Shown: one piece after another, positions 26,433 to 34,821 of the stretch
Layout of the letters: every line of letters starts with the position of its first letter
Position numbering within the stretch: position 1 is the first letter of the stretch
Assembly: GCA_016871755.1 (NCBI GenBank)
Contig: VHCJ01000023.1
Coordinates: 1 to 47,732, forward strand
Origin: Verrucomicrobiota bacterium
GTDB lineage: Bacteria; Verrucomicrobiota; Verrucomicrobiia; Opitutales; Opitutaceae
DNA length: 47,732 nt
Direction of reading: 5' to 3'
Translations under genes and position numbers: made by a program
Notes under the pieces: generated by a model
Seen by the model: the letters and a program-made list of their open reading frames with translations, nothing else
What the model was told of the DNA's origin: nothing
Database searches by the model: none

Positions 26433-27005
26433 ATGCCACTCCGAATTGTTCACTACAACAGCCCAATTTTGCGCCGGAAGGGTCGCCGGGTTGTCGGCTT
26501 CGACGCGGCGCTGGCCGAGTTGGTGAACGCCATGGTCGAGACCATGCACGCGGCCGAAGGCATCGGCTTGGCCGCCCAGCAGGTCGGCCTCGATCTTCAG
26601 GTCTGCGTGATGGACCTGCGCGGGACGGACCGTGACTTCGCCTGGACGCTCGACGGGGCTTCCACCCCGCTTGAGTTGATCATGCCGATGGCGCTGATCA
26701 ACCCGGAGGTCTTGGCCCTGCCCTCCCCGCGTGAGCCTTACAACGAAGGTTGCCTCTCCTTCCCGGAAATCCGCGGCGACGTGATCCGGCCCACCCAGAT
26801 CCTCGTCCGCTTCCAGGATGTGCACGGCACGGCCCACGAACTCCGGTCCTCCGGGCTCCTCGCCCGCTGCGTGCAGCACGAGGTCGATCACCTGAACGGC
26901 ACCCTCTTCATCGACCGGATGGAGAAGAAGGTTCGCGCCGGCCTCGAGACGGCCGTGCGCGACCTCGCGCAGCGCACCCGCGACAGCGGGACCGAGGTGG
27001 CCTGA
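26433..27005 (+). CDS. def: Peptide deformylase
   Basis: A 190-residue metalloenzyme that removes the formyl group from new N-termini. All three motifs are present: GIGLAAQQVG, EGCLSFPEI (Cys metal ligand) and QHEVDH (the two His ligands and catalytic Glu). It is divergent from the membrane-protein gene, with starts 62 bp apart. It leads the plus-strand group def, oxidoreductase, adenosyltransferase, with a 32-bp gap to the next gene. Confidence 0.96.
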   Translation: MPLRIVHYNSPILRRKGRRVVGFDAALAELVNAMVETMHAAEGIGLAAQQVGLDLQVCVMDLRGTDRDFAWTLDGASTPLELIMPMALINPEVLALPSPREPYNEGCLSFPEIRGDVIRPTQILVRFQDVHGTAHELRSSGLLARCVQHEVDHLNGTLFIDRMEKKVRAGLETAVRDLAQRTRDSGTEVA

Positions 27006-27037
27006 GGCCCCGCCCGCCCAAACCCCGGCACTTTCCC

Positions 27038-28117
27038 ATGACCCAGAAAGCGGACGGCATGAACTACGCACCCCAGGGCAAACCCAGCCCCGTGGTGCAG
27101 GCCGGCGACTTTGTCTTCGCCGCCGCCCATCTCGACCACGGCCACATCTATGGCCAGACGAACGGCCTGCTCGAGGCCGGTGCGACGCTGAAGTGGGTCT
27201 ACGACCCGGATCCCGCGAAGGTCGAGGCGTTCCGCAAGCGCTACCCGCAGGCCGAGGCAGCGCGCTCCCTGCCGGAAATCCTCGACGACCCGGCCGTGCG
27301 CCTCGTCACGGCCGCCGCCGTACCCTGCGATCGCGGCCCGCTCGGCTGCCGGGTCATGGAGTCGGGCAAGGACTACTTCACCGACAAGACCCCCTTCACC
27401 TCACTCGATCAACTCGATCAGGCGAAGGCCGTCGTGGCCCGCACGGGACGCAAGTACGCCGTGTACTACAGCGAGCGCCTCCACGTCGAAAGCGCGATGT
27501 ACGCGACGGACCTCGTCAGCTCCGGCGCGATCGGCCGGGTCATCCAAGTCCTCGGGCTTGGTCCGCACCGCATCGGCCCGAAGGGCAATCGCCCGGCTTG
27601 GTTCTACGAGAAGGCGAAGTACGGCGGCATCCTCTGCGACATCGGCAGCCACCAGTTCGAGCAGTACTTGACCTTCTCCGGCGCGACGGATGCCACGGTC
27701 ACCCAGGCGACCGTGGCGAACTACCATAATCCGGACACCCCGGAATTGGAGGATTTCGGCGAGGCCTCGCTCGTCGGCAACAACGGCACCTCGAACTACA
27801 TCCGGGTGGATTGGTTCACGCCCGCCGGCCTCAGCACGTGGGGGGACGGACGCACCCTCATCCTCGGCACGGAGGGCTACGTTGAACTCCGCAAGTACGT
27901 TGACGTCGGCCGGGAGCGTCAGGGCGATCAGGTTTACCTCGTCGATGACGCCGGCGAGCACCACCTGAACGTCGCCGGCAAGGTCGGGTTCCGCTATTTC
28001 GGGGAACTGATCCTCGACTGCCTGAACCGCACGGAGAAGGCGATGACGCAGGCCCACACCTTCAAGGCGGCGGAATTGTGCCTGCGCGCGCAGATGGCGG
28101 CGCGCCGCCTCGCCTGA
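27038..28117 (+). CDS. Gfo/Idh/MocA-family oxidoreductase
   Basis: A 359-residue NAD(P)-dependent dehydrogenase-like protein. It has an N-terminal Rossmann domain (to about 140; DHGHIYGQTNGLLEAGATLKW and DPAVRLVTAAAVPCDRG) and a Lys in KDYFTDKTPF at the EKP position. The C-terminal domain has GGILCDIGSHQFEQYLTFSG with the His expected in this family. It probably acts on a sugar or cyclitol; the substrate cannot be told. It is followed after 2 bp by the adenosyltransferase gene, so co-expression is likely without an obvious functional link. Confidence 0.87.
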   Translation: MTQKADGMNYAPQGKPSPVVQAGDFVFAAAHLDHGHIYGQTNGLLEAGATLKWVYDPDPAKVEAFRKRYPQAEAARSLPEILDDPAVRLVTAAAVPCDRGPLGCRVMESGKDYFTDKTPFTSLDQLDQAKAVVARTGRKYAVYYSERLHVESAMYATDLVSSGAIGRVIQVLGLGPHRIGPKGNRPAWFYEKAKYGGILCDIGSHQFEQYLTFSGATDATVTQATVANYHNPDTPELEDFGEASLVGNNGTSNYIRVDWFTPAGLSTWGDGRTLILGTEGYVELRKYVDVGRERQGDQVYLVDDAGEHHLNVAGKVGFRYFGELILDCLNRTEKAMTQAHTFKAAELCLRAQMAARRLA

Positions 28118-28119
28118 CC

Positions 28120-28647
28120 GTGAGTTCGATCGCGACGCGCCACGGGGACGACGGCACGACCAGCCTGCTCTACGGGCAGCGCGTGCCGAAGGACCATCCC
28201 CAGATCGAGGCGGTTGGCGCGTTCGACGAGTTGAATGCCGCGATCGGCGCAGCCAAGGCCGCGAGTCCCGACCCGGTGCGGCGCGCCGCGTTGGAGCGGA
28301 TTCAGCACGACCTCGTGGCGCTGATGGGCGAAGTGGCGTGCGCGGAGGCCGACACGGAGCGCCATGCGGCCTCGACGTTTCGCCGCCTCGGCGAGGAGGA
28401 TCTTGCGCGCCTCGACGAAGCGCTGGCCGCGCTCGAGGCACGGAACATCCCACTCGGCGGCTGGGCCACGCCCGGCGCCAACCCGGCGGCGGCCGCGCTC
28501 GACGTCGCCCGCACGACCGCGCGCCGGGCGGAACGCCGCCTCGGCTCCCTTCCGACGGCGGGCAAATCGGTGCGCCCCCTGCTCCGCCAGTACGTGAACC
28601 GCCTCGGCGACCTCCTCTGGCTCCTTGCCCGCGAAGCGGAGCAATGA
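28120..28647 (+). CDS. PduO-type cob(I)alamin adenosyltransferase
   Basis: A 175-residue ATP:co(I)rrinoid adenosyltransferase that makes the Co-C bond of adenosylcobalamin. Signatures are TRHGDDGTTSLLYGQRVPKD, VGAFDELNAAIGAAKA, ARTTARRAERRLGSL (the conserved R-x2-E-R-R) and YVNRLGDLLWLLAR. A GTG at 28120, two bases after the oxidoreductase stop, starts right at the conserved region. Together with the riboswitch, receptor and MetH in this window it indicates active cobalamin use. Confidence 0.92.
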   Translation: MSSIATRHGDDGTTSLLYGQRVPKDHPQIEAVGAFDELNAAIGAAKAASPDPVRRAALERIQHDLVALMGEVACAEADTERHAASTFRRLGEEDLARLDEALAALEARNIPLGGWATPGANPAAAALDVARTTARRAERRLGSLPTAGKSVRPLLRQYVNRLGDLLWLLAREAEQ

Positions 28648-28664
28648 GCCCTCGCCCGCCGCGG

Positions 28665-30200
28665 CTAGAGCAGATCCGCCGCCAGCTCGGCGAGCTTCGA
28701 ACGCTCACCCTTGGTCAGCTTCACGTGCGCGTGCAGCGACTGACCCTTCATGCGATTGTGGGCGTAGACGAGTCCGTTGCTGCGGGCATCCACGTAGGGA
28801 TTGTCGATCTGGGCGGGATCCCCGATCAGGACGATTTTTGATCCCTCGCTGATGCGCGTGATGACGGTCTTGACCTCGTGGGGCGTGAGCTGCTGCGCCT
28901 CGTCGAGGATGAAGAAACGCCGCGCGATCGAACGCCCGCGGATGAACGCCAGCGCCTCGATCTCGACGAGGCCGGAGCGCAGCAAGCGCTCGTAGGGCTT
29001 GACCGGCGGGGCGCCCAGGGGAAAGGACTGCGAAGCGTGGGTCGGCTGCGGCGAGGACATCATCGCCATCAACGAGTCCCGTTTGCGCGCCTTCTTGCTG
29101 GAAACCTTCTTGGCTGCGAACTGCGGATCCTTCTGCGGCTTCGACGGGATCAGCACCTCCAGTGCGTCGTGGTAGGGCTGCAGCCACGGCTTCATTTTTT
29201 CCTCGAGCGAGCCCGGCAGGAAACCGAGGTCCTTGCCCAGCGCGATGACCGGCCGCGAGATCGACAGCCCGTCGTAACGCCCGCTTTCGTCGCAGATCTG
29301 CTGCAGCGCGCAGGCGGTGGAGAGCAGCGTCTTGCCCGTGCCCGCCTTGCCGAAGCAGGTGATGAGCGTCACGGAGTCGTCGAGCAGCGCATCCATGAAG
29401 AACTGCTGCTCCAGGTTGCGCGCGCGGATCGGGATGCCGCCCGGCGCCTTCACGTACTCCGGGATCTTGAGGCGCCGGACCAGGCCGTCGCCGCAATACC
29501 GCGCCGGCATCGTCTTGTCCTGCTCCGAGCGCAGCAGCACGTACTCGTTCAAGTAGAGGCTGCGCGCCGCCTCGGCGCCGATGTCGAATTCCCCCTCCGA
29601 GCAGAAACGCTGCAACTCATAGACCGTGAGCGGCACCTCCGTGTAGGACTGCTCGTCCTCGGCCGCCGGCACCTTGTCGTTGAGATAGTCCTCGGACTCG
29701 AGGCCGACCGCGCGCGCCTTGAGTTGGACGTTGACGTCCTTGGTCACGAGAATCGTCGGCGGCGGGTACTGCTCCTGCACGAAGAGCGCGCAGGCGATGA
29801 TGCGATTGTCCTTCTTGGAAAGATCCGGCAGCACCGCGCGCAACCGCAGCATCGCGGGCGTGTCCTGCCGGTTCTCGAGCAGGTAGCGGTTGATGATGAC
29901 GGATAGCGTGCCGCCCGTCGGAAGACGCACACCCTCCAGCATCGCGCGCGAATCCGGCAGCAACTCCTGCAGGATCCGGTGCACGCGCCGCGCGTTGCGC
30001 CCACGCTCCGTGGACTGTTCGCCCTTGATCGCGTCGAGTTCCTCCAACACCTCGACGGGAATCGCGAGGTTGTTGTCCTCGAACTTGAAGATCGACTGCG
30101 GGTCGTGCAGCAGGACGTTCGTGTCGAGGACGAAGGTCTTCACCTTCGTCGAAACCTTGAGCTGGGAGATTTGGGCCGAAGGCCCGCTCAGGTGTGCCAT
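28665..30200 (-). CDS. PIN-PhoH family RNA helicase/ribonuclease-type ATPase
   Basis: A 511-residue PhoH2-type protein. The N-terminal PIN domain (about 20-150) has FVLDTNVLLHDP, VLEELDAIKGEQSTERGRNAR and KKDNRIIACAL. The PhoH ATPase domain has Walker A CFGKAGTGKTLLS, Walker B FFILDEAQQL and IVLIGDPAQID. Such fusions are RNA helicases/RNases. There is a Lys/Ser-rich insertion (KKVSSKKARKRDSLMAMMSS) between the two ATPase halves. The start at 30200 is chosen by reading frame. There is no ribosome-binding site before it because two DnaA-like boxes fill the 5-24 bases upstream, so a later start is possible. Confidence 0.92.
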   Translation of the reverse strand: MAHLSGPSAQISQLKVSTKVKTFVLDTNVLLHDPQSIFKFEDNNLAIPVEVLEELDAIKGEQSTERGRNARRVHRILQELLPDSRAMLEGVRLPTGGTLSVIINRYLLENRQDTPAMLRLRAVLPDLSKKDNRIIACALFVQEQYPPPTILVTKDVNVQLKARAVGLESEDYLNDKVPAAEDEQSYTEVPLTVYELQRFCSEGEFDIGAEAARSLYLNEYVLLRSEQDKTMPARYCGDGLVRRLKIPEYVKAPGGIPIRARNLEQQFFMDALLDDSVTLITCFGKAGTGKTLLSTACALQQICDESGRYDGLSISRPVIALGKDLGFLPGSLEEKMKPWLQPYHDALEVLIPSKPQKDPQFAAKKVSSKKARKRDSLMAMMSSPQPTHASQSFPLGAPPVKPYERLLRSGLVEIEALAFIRGRSIARRFFILDEAQQLTPHEVKTVITRISEGSKIVLIGDPAQIDNPYVDARSNGLVYAHNRMKGQSLHAHVKLTKGERSKLAELAADLL

Positions 30201-30204
30201 CGCG

Positions 30205-30224
30205 TGTGGATAACGTGTGAATAA
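30205..30224 (-). promoter_or_regulatory. Two DnaA-box matches upstream of phoH
   Basis: On the minus strand TTATCCACA (30213-30205, the exact consensus) and TTATTCACA (30224-30216, fits TTWTNCACA) lie as direct repeats 11 bp apart, one helical turn. An AT-rich tract follows at about 30440-30500. They could be part of a DnaA-controlled promoter or of an origin-like unit. Only two boxes are seen, so an origin is not proved. Confidence 0.55.
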
Positions 30225-30314
30225 CCAGCACGACCGATGCCACTTGTCGATCACCGACTTGCGGCGCGCACGATTGTTGCACGGTCCCGGAAGCCCGGAC
30301 CTGCCAAAGAGAAA

Positions 30315-30346
30315 GGGCGGATCGCCTACCCCTAGGCGATCCGCCC
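30315..30346 (-). terminator. Strong hairpin with T-rich tail on the minus strand
   Basis: GGGCGGATCGCCTA (30315-30328) and its exact complement (30333-30346) make a 14-bp stem with a CCCC loop. On the minus strand TTTCTCTTT follows, so it can stop transcripts coming from the small gene at 30593-30922 or from a short RNA of the spacer. A second perfect 7-bp hairpin, CTTCCGC/GCGGAAG, is at 30371-30387. Confidence 0.65.
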
Positions 30347-30358
30347 ATCACTTTCTAG

Positions 30359-30592
30359 CTAACCCCAAATCTTCCGCAGAGCGGAAGAGACCAAACCAGA
30401 ACCACCGAGAAAGACGCCCCTCGCCCCCAATTGGCTCAAAATTAGTTGATGATGGGACCAACAAAACCACAAATACCTATCAATTAATAATTTAAACTCA
30501 ATCAAGACCTTCACGTCCGCCTCGGTCAAGCGCCCGGGCATCGAATTGGGTATTTCAGGGACTCGACGCTCCCGGCGTGCCCTTGAGGCCGC
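30359..30592. other. AT-rich spacer before phoH, possible RNA or promoter region
   Basis: A 230-bp stretch much more AT-rich than the rest of the window (for example TCAATTAATAATTTAAACTC at 30480-30499). A minus-strand reading frame of 60 codons (30359-30541, MPGRLTEADVKVLIEFKLL) is possible but has no recognisable domain and no ribosome-binding site. A TTGATT-like -35 on the minus strand is visible near 30505; no clear -10 follows. Content otherwise unknown. Confidence 0.35.
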
Positions 30593-30922
30593 TCACGCCT
30601 GCGGCGGGAAGGCAGGGGAAGTACGGTCGGCACCGGGAGGCTTCCGTCGCGGTTCGCTCCAGACGCGGAGCCAGTACTCGGCCAGATTCCGAAGGCTCAA
30701 ACGGGCTACGGCGTCGGCCGTCGAGCCGGCCCGCAGCGCCGGGACCACCGAAGCGCGCTCCCGCAGGTAGCTCCGGAGATCCCGCTCCAGCACCTGTGCA
30801 ACCTCATGCAAATCAGCGGACTTGGCGCTCACGTGCCGAACTTTTTCCCGCCAGTGCTGTCGTTCATCACGGTGACCTTCGACGTAGGCTTTCAAACGTT
30901 CCTCGCTCGGGTTCAAGCTCAT
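30593..30922 (-). CDS. Small hypothetical protein
   Basis: A 109-residue protein starting MSLNPSEERLKAYVEGHRDE. It is charged and mostly helical, with HWREKVRHVSAKSADLHEVAQ and LRSYLRERASVVPALRAG, followed by a Pro/Arg-rich end. It looks like a real coding sequence because the residue mix is balanced, unlike the Arg/Pro-rich shadow frames, but I do not recognise the family. Lower-quality TTG starts lie upstream (30973). It precedes the AT-rich spacer on the same strand as phoH. Confidence 0.5.
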   Translation of the reverse strand: MSLNPSEERLKAYVEGHRDERQHWREKVRHVSAKSADLHEVAQVLERDLRSYLRERASVVPALRAGSTADAVARLSLRNLAEYWLRVWSEPRRKPPGADRTSPAFPPQA

Positions 30923-31005
30923 CGCCGCACGGTGCTCGCACTCGACGGAAAAACAATGCATTTCACTGTCCAAGCCTCAATTGCCGCTTCATCCTCCCCT
31001 CACCC

Positions 31006-31887
31006 ATGAGCTCGCCCACCGATCCCTCGCTCCCGTCTGACCCGCTGGAAACTCAACCCTCTGGTCCGTCCCTGTGGACGAAGCTGGCCGACCAACTTCC
31101 AGCCGTCATTCTCACCGTGGTCATCATCGGGGGCATCGCCTACTGGATGCACACGCGCACGCTCGCGGAGACGGCCGCCTCGCAGCAGGCGGAGCTCGCG
31201 CGCCTGCGGGATCAGACCAACGCCGAGATCAAGGCCGCAGCCGAGGAGAATCGCCGGCAGATCGAGTCGGTGAACACGCTGCTCAAGGACGCGATCGCGA
31301 AGCGCTCGGCCGAGGTCTTCATGACCGACGACGAGGTCAACCGGCTCAACCAAGAGCGCGTCAACCAACTCGCACAGGCCATCGCGGCGAAGATCCAGCC
31401 CTTCACGCCGCTGCCGACCACGCCGGAGGACGCCGAGCGGCAGCAGACCGAGCAGGTCAACAAGGTGGGCGACCGTCTCTCGCAGCGGATCCAGCCGATC
31501 CTTGCGCAGATGGCGGCCGACCAGAACCTCACGCGCGAATCAATCAATGGATACAGTCAGAAGATTTCGGACCAGATCGGCGTCGTGCTGACCACGGAGT
31601 TGGCGAAGAACCAGCAGCTGAACAACAACCTCGCCGCCACGCAGTCGATTGCGCGCGAGTCGCTCGCGCTCTCGCAGGAGGTCACGGCGCTTTACCTTTC
31701 TTCGTTCAAGGATCAGGGCGTGCTCACGCGCCTGCTTACGCTGCCGGCCAACGTCGTTCGCGACGTCTCCAAGCTCAGCATCGTCAACAGCGCGGAGCGC
31801 AAGCAGATCGAGGAGGATCTCGTGCGGCGCATGAACGCCATCGACCAGCGCTTGAAGGAGATCGGCGCCGCGCAGCCGACCAAGTGA
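31006..31887 (+). CDS. Membrane-anchored coiled-coil protein, unknown
   Basis: A 293-residue protein. The N-terminus is Pro/Ser-rich, then one membrane segment (about 30-48, AVILTVVIIGGIAYWM). A long helical, Glu/Gln/Ala-rich segment follows (TLAETAASQQAELARLRDQT and KIQPFTPLPTTPEDAERQQ). It ends with charged helices (NSAERKQIEEDLVRRMNA). No catalytic motif is visible. It is transcribed alone and has two terminators in series after it. Confidence 0.65.
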   Translation: MSSPTDPSLPSDPLETQPSGPSLWTKLADQLPAVILTVVIIGGIAYWMHTRTLAETAASQQAELARLRDQTNAEIKAAAEENRRQIESVNTLLKDAIAKRSAEVFMTDDEVNRLNQERVNQLAQAIAAKIQPFTPLPTTPEDAERQQTEQVNKVGDRLSQRIQPILAQMAADQNLTRESINGYSQKISDQIGVVLTTELAKNQQLNNNLAATQSIARESLALSQEVTALYLSSFKDQGVLTRLLTLPANVVRDVSKLSIVNSAERKQIEEDLVRRMNAIDQRLKEIGAAQPTK

Positions 31888-31890
31888 TCC

Positions 31891-31911
31891 CGCCCGCCGG
31901 GCGTCCTTTTT
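31891..31911 (+). terminator. Intrinsic terminator, first of a tandem pair
   Basis: CGCCC-GCC-GGGCG (31891-31903) followed by TCCTTTTT, 4 bases after the stop codon of the coiled-coil protein gene. Confidence 0.75.
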
Positions 31912-31917
31912 CGTGCG

Positions 31918-31950
31918 AACGCCAGGCCAACGGCCTGGCGTTTCGCTTTT
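31918..31950 (+). terminator. Intrinsic terminator, second of a tandem pair
   Basis: AACGCCAGGCC (31918-31928) and GGCCTGGCGTT (31932-31942) form a perfect 11-bp stem with an AAC loop, followed by TCGCTTTT. It backs up the first terminator before the peptide-binding lipoprotein gene. Confidence 0.85.
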
Positions 31951-31966
31951 CCCGCCTCGACCGACG

Positions 31967-33679
31967 ATGTCCCATCACCCTCGCCCCGCTCACCCGCTCA
32001 TGACCGGTTTCGCGCCCGTCGCCGCCGCTCCGCTCCGCCTCCTCCGGCATCCGCTCCTCGTCCTCGCCGCCGCAGCGGCGCTGGTGCTCACCGGGTGTCG
32101 TCCCCGCGAGAGCGCCGTTGAGGCCGCGGTCGCTTCGCGCACGTTGCTGCTGGGCAATCTCTCGGAGCCGAACGATCTCGACCCGCAGATCGCCGACAGC
32201 CAGCAGACCTTCAACGTCATCATGGCGTTGATGGAGGGTCTGGCGCAGTACGACCCGAAGACCTGCGAGCCGGTCCCCGCGACCGCCGAACGCTGGGAGA
32301 CCTCCGCGGACCAGCTCACGTGGACCTTCCACCTCCGGCGCGATGCCCGGTGGTCGAATGGCGATCCCGTGACGGCGAAGGACTTTGCCTGGGCCTACCG
32401 CCGGATGCTGAATCCGGGAATCGGTGCCGAGTACGCCTCGATGCTCTTCGTCCTCCGCAACGCGGAGGCCTACTATTCCGGCAAGGAAAAGGACTTCACC
32501 GCCGTGGGCGTGGAGGCCCGCGACGACCACACCCTCGTGCTCCGGCTGGCGCAGCCGGTGGCTTACCTCGACAAGCTGGTCTGTCACGCGGCGTGGTACC
32601 CCCTCCATCCCGCCACGGTCACCCGCTTCGGGGGAGAAACGACCCGCGGCTCCGCGTGGACGAAACCGGGCAACTACGTCGGCAACGGTGCCTTCGTCCT
32701 CGAGGAGTGGATACCGAACAAGCTGATCCGCGTCCGTCGCTCCCCGACGTACTGGGACCACGCCACCGTGTGGCTGAACGACGTCGTCTTCTATCCGATC
32801 GACAGCACCGACGCCGAGGAACGGATGTTCCGGTCGGGCCAGTTGCACGTCACCGCCTCGATTCCGATCGAGAAGATCGCGGTCTACAAGAATGACCCCG
32901 CCCTCGCCCCCCTGCTCCACCAGGAGACGAACCTCGCGACGTACTTCTATCGGTTCAACACCACGCGCGCCCCGTTTGACGACGTGCGCGTGCGCCGGGC
33001 GTTGACCTACGCGATCGACCGGCAGCGCATCGTCGAACGCGTCGCCAAGGGCGGTCAGCAGCCCGCGCAGAGCCTGACCCCGCCCGCCACGGCGGGCTTC
33101 ACCGCCCGGAGCCGCGTGCCGCATGACCCCGAGCAGGCCCGCCGCCTCCTCGCCGAGGCTGGATTCCCGGGCGGCCGGGGATTTCCGTCCTTCGAAATCC
33201 TCTTCAACACCAACGGAGGCCATCGCCAGATCGCGGAGGCGATCCAGCAGATGTGGCGCACCGAGCTCGGGATCGACGCCCGCCTCTTCAACCAGGAGGC
33301 AAAGGTGTATGTGGATACGATGCGGCGGCTCGACTACGCCGTGGGACGCTTCGCGTGGGTCGGCGACTACCTCGATCCGAGCACCTTCATCGACATCATG
33401 GCCGGCGACAGCGGCAACAACCAGACCGGCTGGAAGAACGCCGAGTACAACCGCCTCGTCCTCGCCGCCCGCGGGGCCGCGGGCGCGGCGGAACGTTACG
33501 CGATGTTCCAGCGCTGCGAGGAAATCCTCGCCGAAGAGCTCCCCATCGCCCCGATTTACTACTACGTGCGCAACAACCTGCGCCGCCCCGGGATCAACGG
33601 CTGGCACGGCAACCTCCTCGACCTGCACCCCCTGAAGGGCGTCTCGCTCGAAGCGGCGCCCGCCGTGACCCGACCCTAG
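31967..33679 (+). CDS. OppA-like peptide-binding lipoprotein
   Basis: A 570-residue solute-binding protein of the peptide ABC transporter family. The lipobox LVLTGC anchors it (hydrophobic core LLVLAAAAALVLTG). The family signature ASRTLLLGNLSEPNDLDPQI and TWTFHLRRDARWSNGDPVTA follow, with FDDVRVRRALTYAIDRQRIV in the second lobe. The start could be 31967 or the ATG at 32000 (MTGFAPV), which gives a cleaner signal peptide. No permease or ATPase gene is nearby, so it must share a transporter encoded elsewhere. Confidence 0.9.
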   Translation: MSHHPRPAHPLMTGFAPVAAAPLRLLRHPLLVLAAAAALVLTGCRPRESAVEAAVASRTLLLGNLSEPNDLDPQIADSQQTFNVIMALMEGLAQYDPKTCEPVPATAERWETSADQLTWTFHLRRDARWSNGDPVTAKDFAWAYRRMLNPGIGAEYASMLFVLRNAEAYYSGKEKDFTAVGVEARDDHTLVLRLAQPVAYLDKLVCHAAWYPLHPATVTRFGGETTRGSAWTKPGNYVGNGAFVLEEWIPNKLIRVRRSPTYWDHATVWLNDVVFYPIDSTDAEERMFRSGQLHVTASIPIEKIAVYKNDPALAPLLHQETNLATYFYRFNTTRAPFDDVRVRRALTYAIDRQRIVERVAKGGQQPAQSLTPPATAGFTARSRVPHDPEQARRLLAEAGFPGGRGFPSFEILFNTNGGHRQIAEAIQQMWRTELGIDARLFNQEAKVYVDTMRRLDYAVGRFAWVGDYLDPSTFIDIMAGDSGNNQTGWKNAEYNRLVLAARGAAGAAERYAMFQRCEEILAEELPIAPIYYYVRNNLRRPGINGWHGNLLDLHPLKGVSLEAAPAVTRP

Positions 33680-33837
33680 TTCTCGCGTCGGCATGGTTCG
33701 CCATTCCCCCGACGCTCGACCCTCAGCCGCAACCGTAGCCGGAGCCGGAGCCATAACCGGGGCCGGGGCGGCGGCCGAGGCGGGGCGGTTGCCGAGGCGA
33801 GGTTCAGCGGCGCTGGAGTCGACCGCAGGGTTGCGGC
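33680..33837. other. Intergenic region with GC-rich short repeats
   Basis: A convergent 158-bp spacer after the OppA-like gene. It contains simple repeats of an AGCCGG type (33734-33775) and no clear terminator with a T-run. Confidence 0.3.
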
Positions 33838-34713
33838 TTAAAAAAGGCTGAGCTGGCGCTCGGGCTCCGATTCTCCCTCCGCCGCCCAGCGCGGCGGCGG
33901 AGCGAAGCGAGTGGGATCCTCGACGTGCAGCCAGTGCTGGAAGCGGCGCGCCAGCGCCGGCGCGTGCAAGTCGTCGGGGTGATGCAGGAAGATGAACGGC
34001 GTCCGGCCCTCGTCGCACCAGCGGCGCGCGACCTTCGCCCAGCGCTGGAGGGCCGCATCGTTCGCCTCGATGACCGGGTCGCCCACGAACCGCACGAACG
34101 GCGCCAGCGCGGTCGTGGTCTCGCGTCGGGGCACGCGCGGCTTCTTGCGCTGGGCATCACGCGTCGCTTCATCCTGCGCCTTCACGGCGAAGAGACCGGC
34201 GGTGTCGAAGAGCACCCGGTCCACCCGGCGGGACGTGAGCAGGTCGTCGAGCCGCCTCTCCGCCGGCCCGCCGGCGAAGAATTCCGGGGCCCGCACCTCC
34301 ACGGCGCAGCGGCAGCCCGCCGGAAGCGAGTCCAGGTACCGCTCCAGCGTGCGGATGCGCTCCACGCCGAATCGTTCGTGCAGTTGCAGGAAAAACGGCC
34401 CCAGACGGCCGCCCAGCGGGGCGACCCGCGCAAGGAACTGCGCCGTGTCCTCGCCGGCCCCCTCAAGCTGGCGCTCGTGGCTGATCGTGCGCGGGAACTT
34501 GAAGCAGAAACGGAACCCCTCCGGCGCCTCCGCGGCCCATCGCTCCACCGTGGTCTCGGTCGGCAGCCCATAGAACGTCGCATTACCCTCAGCGGTCGGA
34601 AAGACGGACGCGTACTGCGGCAGGAACTCCTCCCGCCGCGCCCCCCGGGTGAAGAACGCCCCCCGCCAAGGCGCATGCGCCCACAGGGGACAGCCTAGGT
34701 ACACGCTCGACAC
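33838..34713 (-). CDS. DUF72 (YecE-like) protein
   Basis: A 291-residue TIM-barrel-like protein. Family marks are VYLGCPLWAHAPWRG, FPTAEGNATFYGLPTETTVERWAAEAPEGFRFCFKFPRTISHER, FFLQLHERFG and the late HHPDDLHAP. The biochemical role of DUF72 is unproved. The GTG at 34713 has a GAGAGGGG sequence before it and gives the normal start of the domain; an ATG-like extension upstream is Arg/Gly-rich. It is divergent from recQ. Confidence 0.85.
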   Translation of the reverse strand: MSSVYLGCPLWAHAPWRGAFFTRGARREEFLPQYASVFPTAEGNATFYGLPTETTVERWAAEAPEGFRFCFKFPRTISHERQLEGAGEDTAQFLARVAPLGGRLGPFFLQLHERFGVERIRTLERYLDSLPAGCRCAVEVRAPEFFAGGPAERRLDDLLTSRRVDRVLFDTAGLFAVKAQDEATRDAQRKKPRVPRRETTTALAPFVRFVGDPVIEANDAALQRWAKVARRWCDEGRTPFIFLHHPDDLHAPALARRFQHWLHVEDPTRFAPPPRWAAEGESEPERQLSLF

Positions 34714-34821
34714 GCCCCTCTCATCAGGCGGAATCCGACGCAGGGCAAGCCCGCCGCCCCTTTTCCGGCGACTGGAGGCTCGACGGCGCGCCGGTTTTCC
34801 CCCTGATCGGGAGCCCCCCTC

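Noticed and set aside
30283-30303. Sequence resembling the conserved loop of SRP RNA (GGTCCGGGCTTCCGGGACC)
   Set aside because: It forms a simple hairpin with a bulge and lacks the conserved GGAAGGA...AGCAG features.
31784-34018. 744-codon minus-strand open frame over the OppA-like gene
   Set aside because: Antisense of a clear lipoprotein gene.
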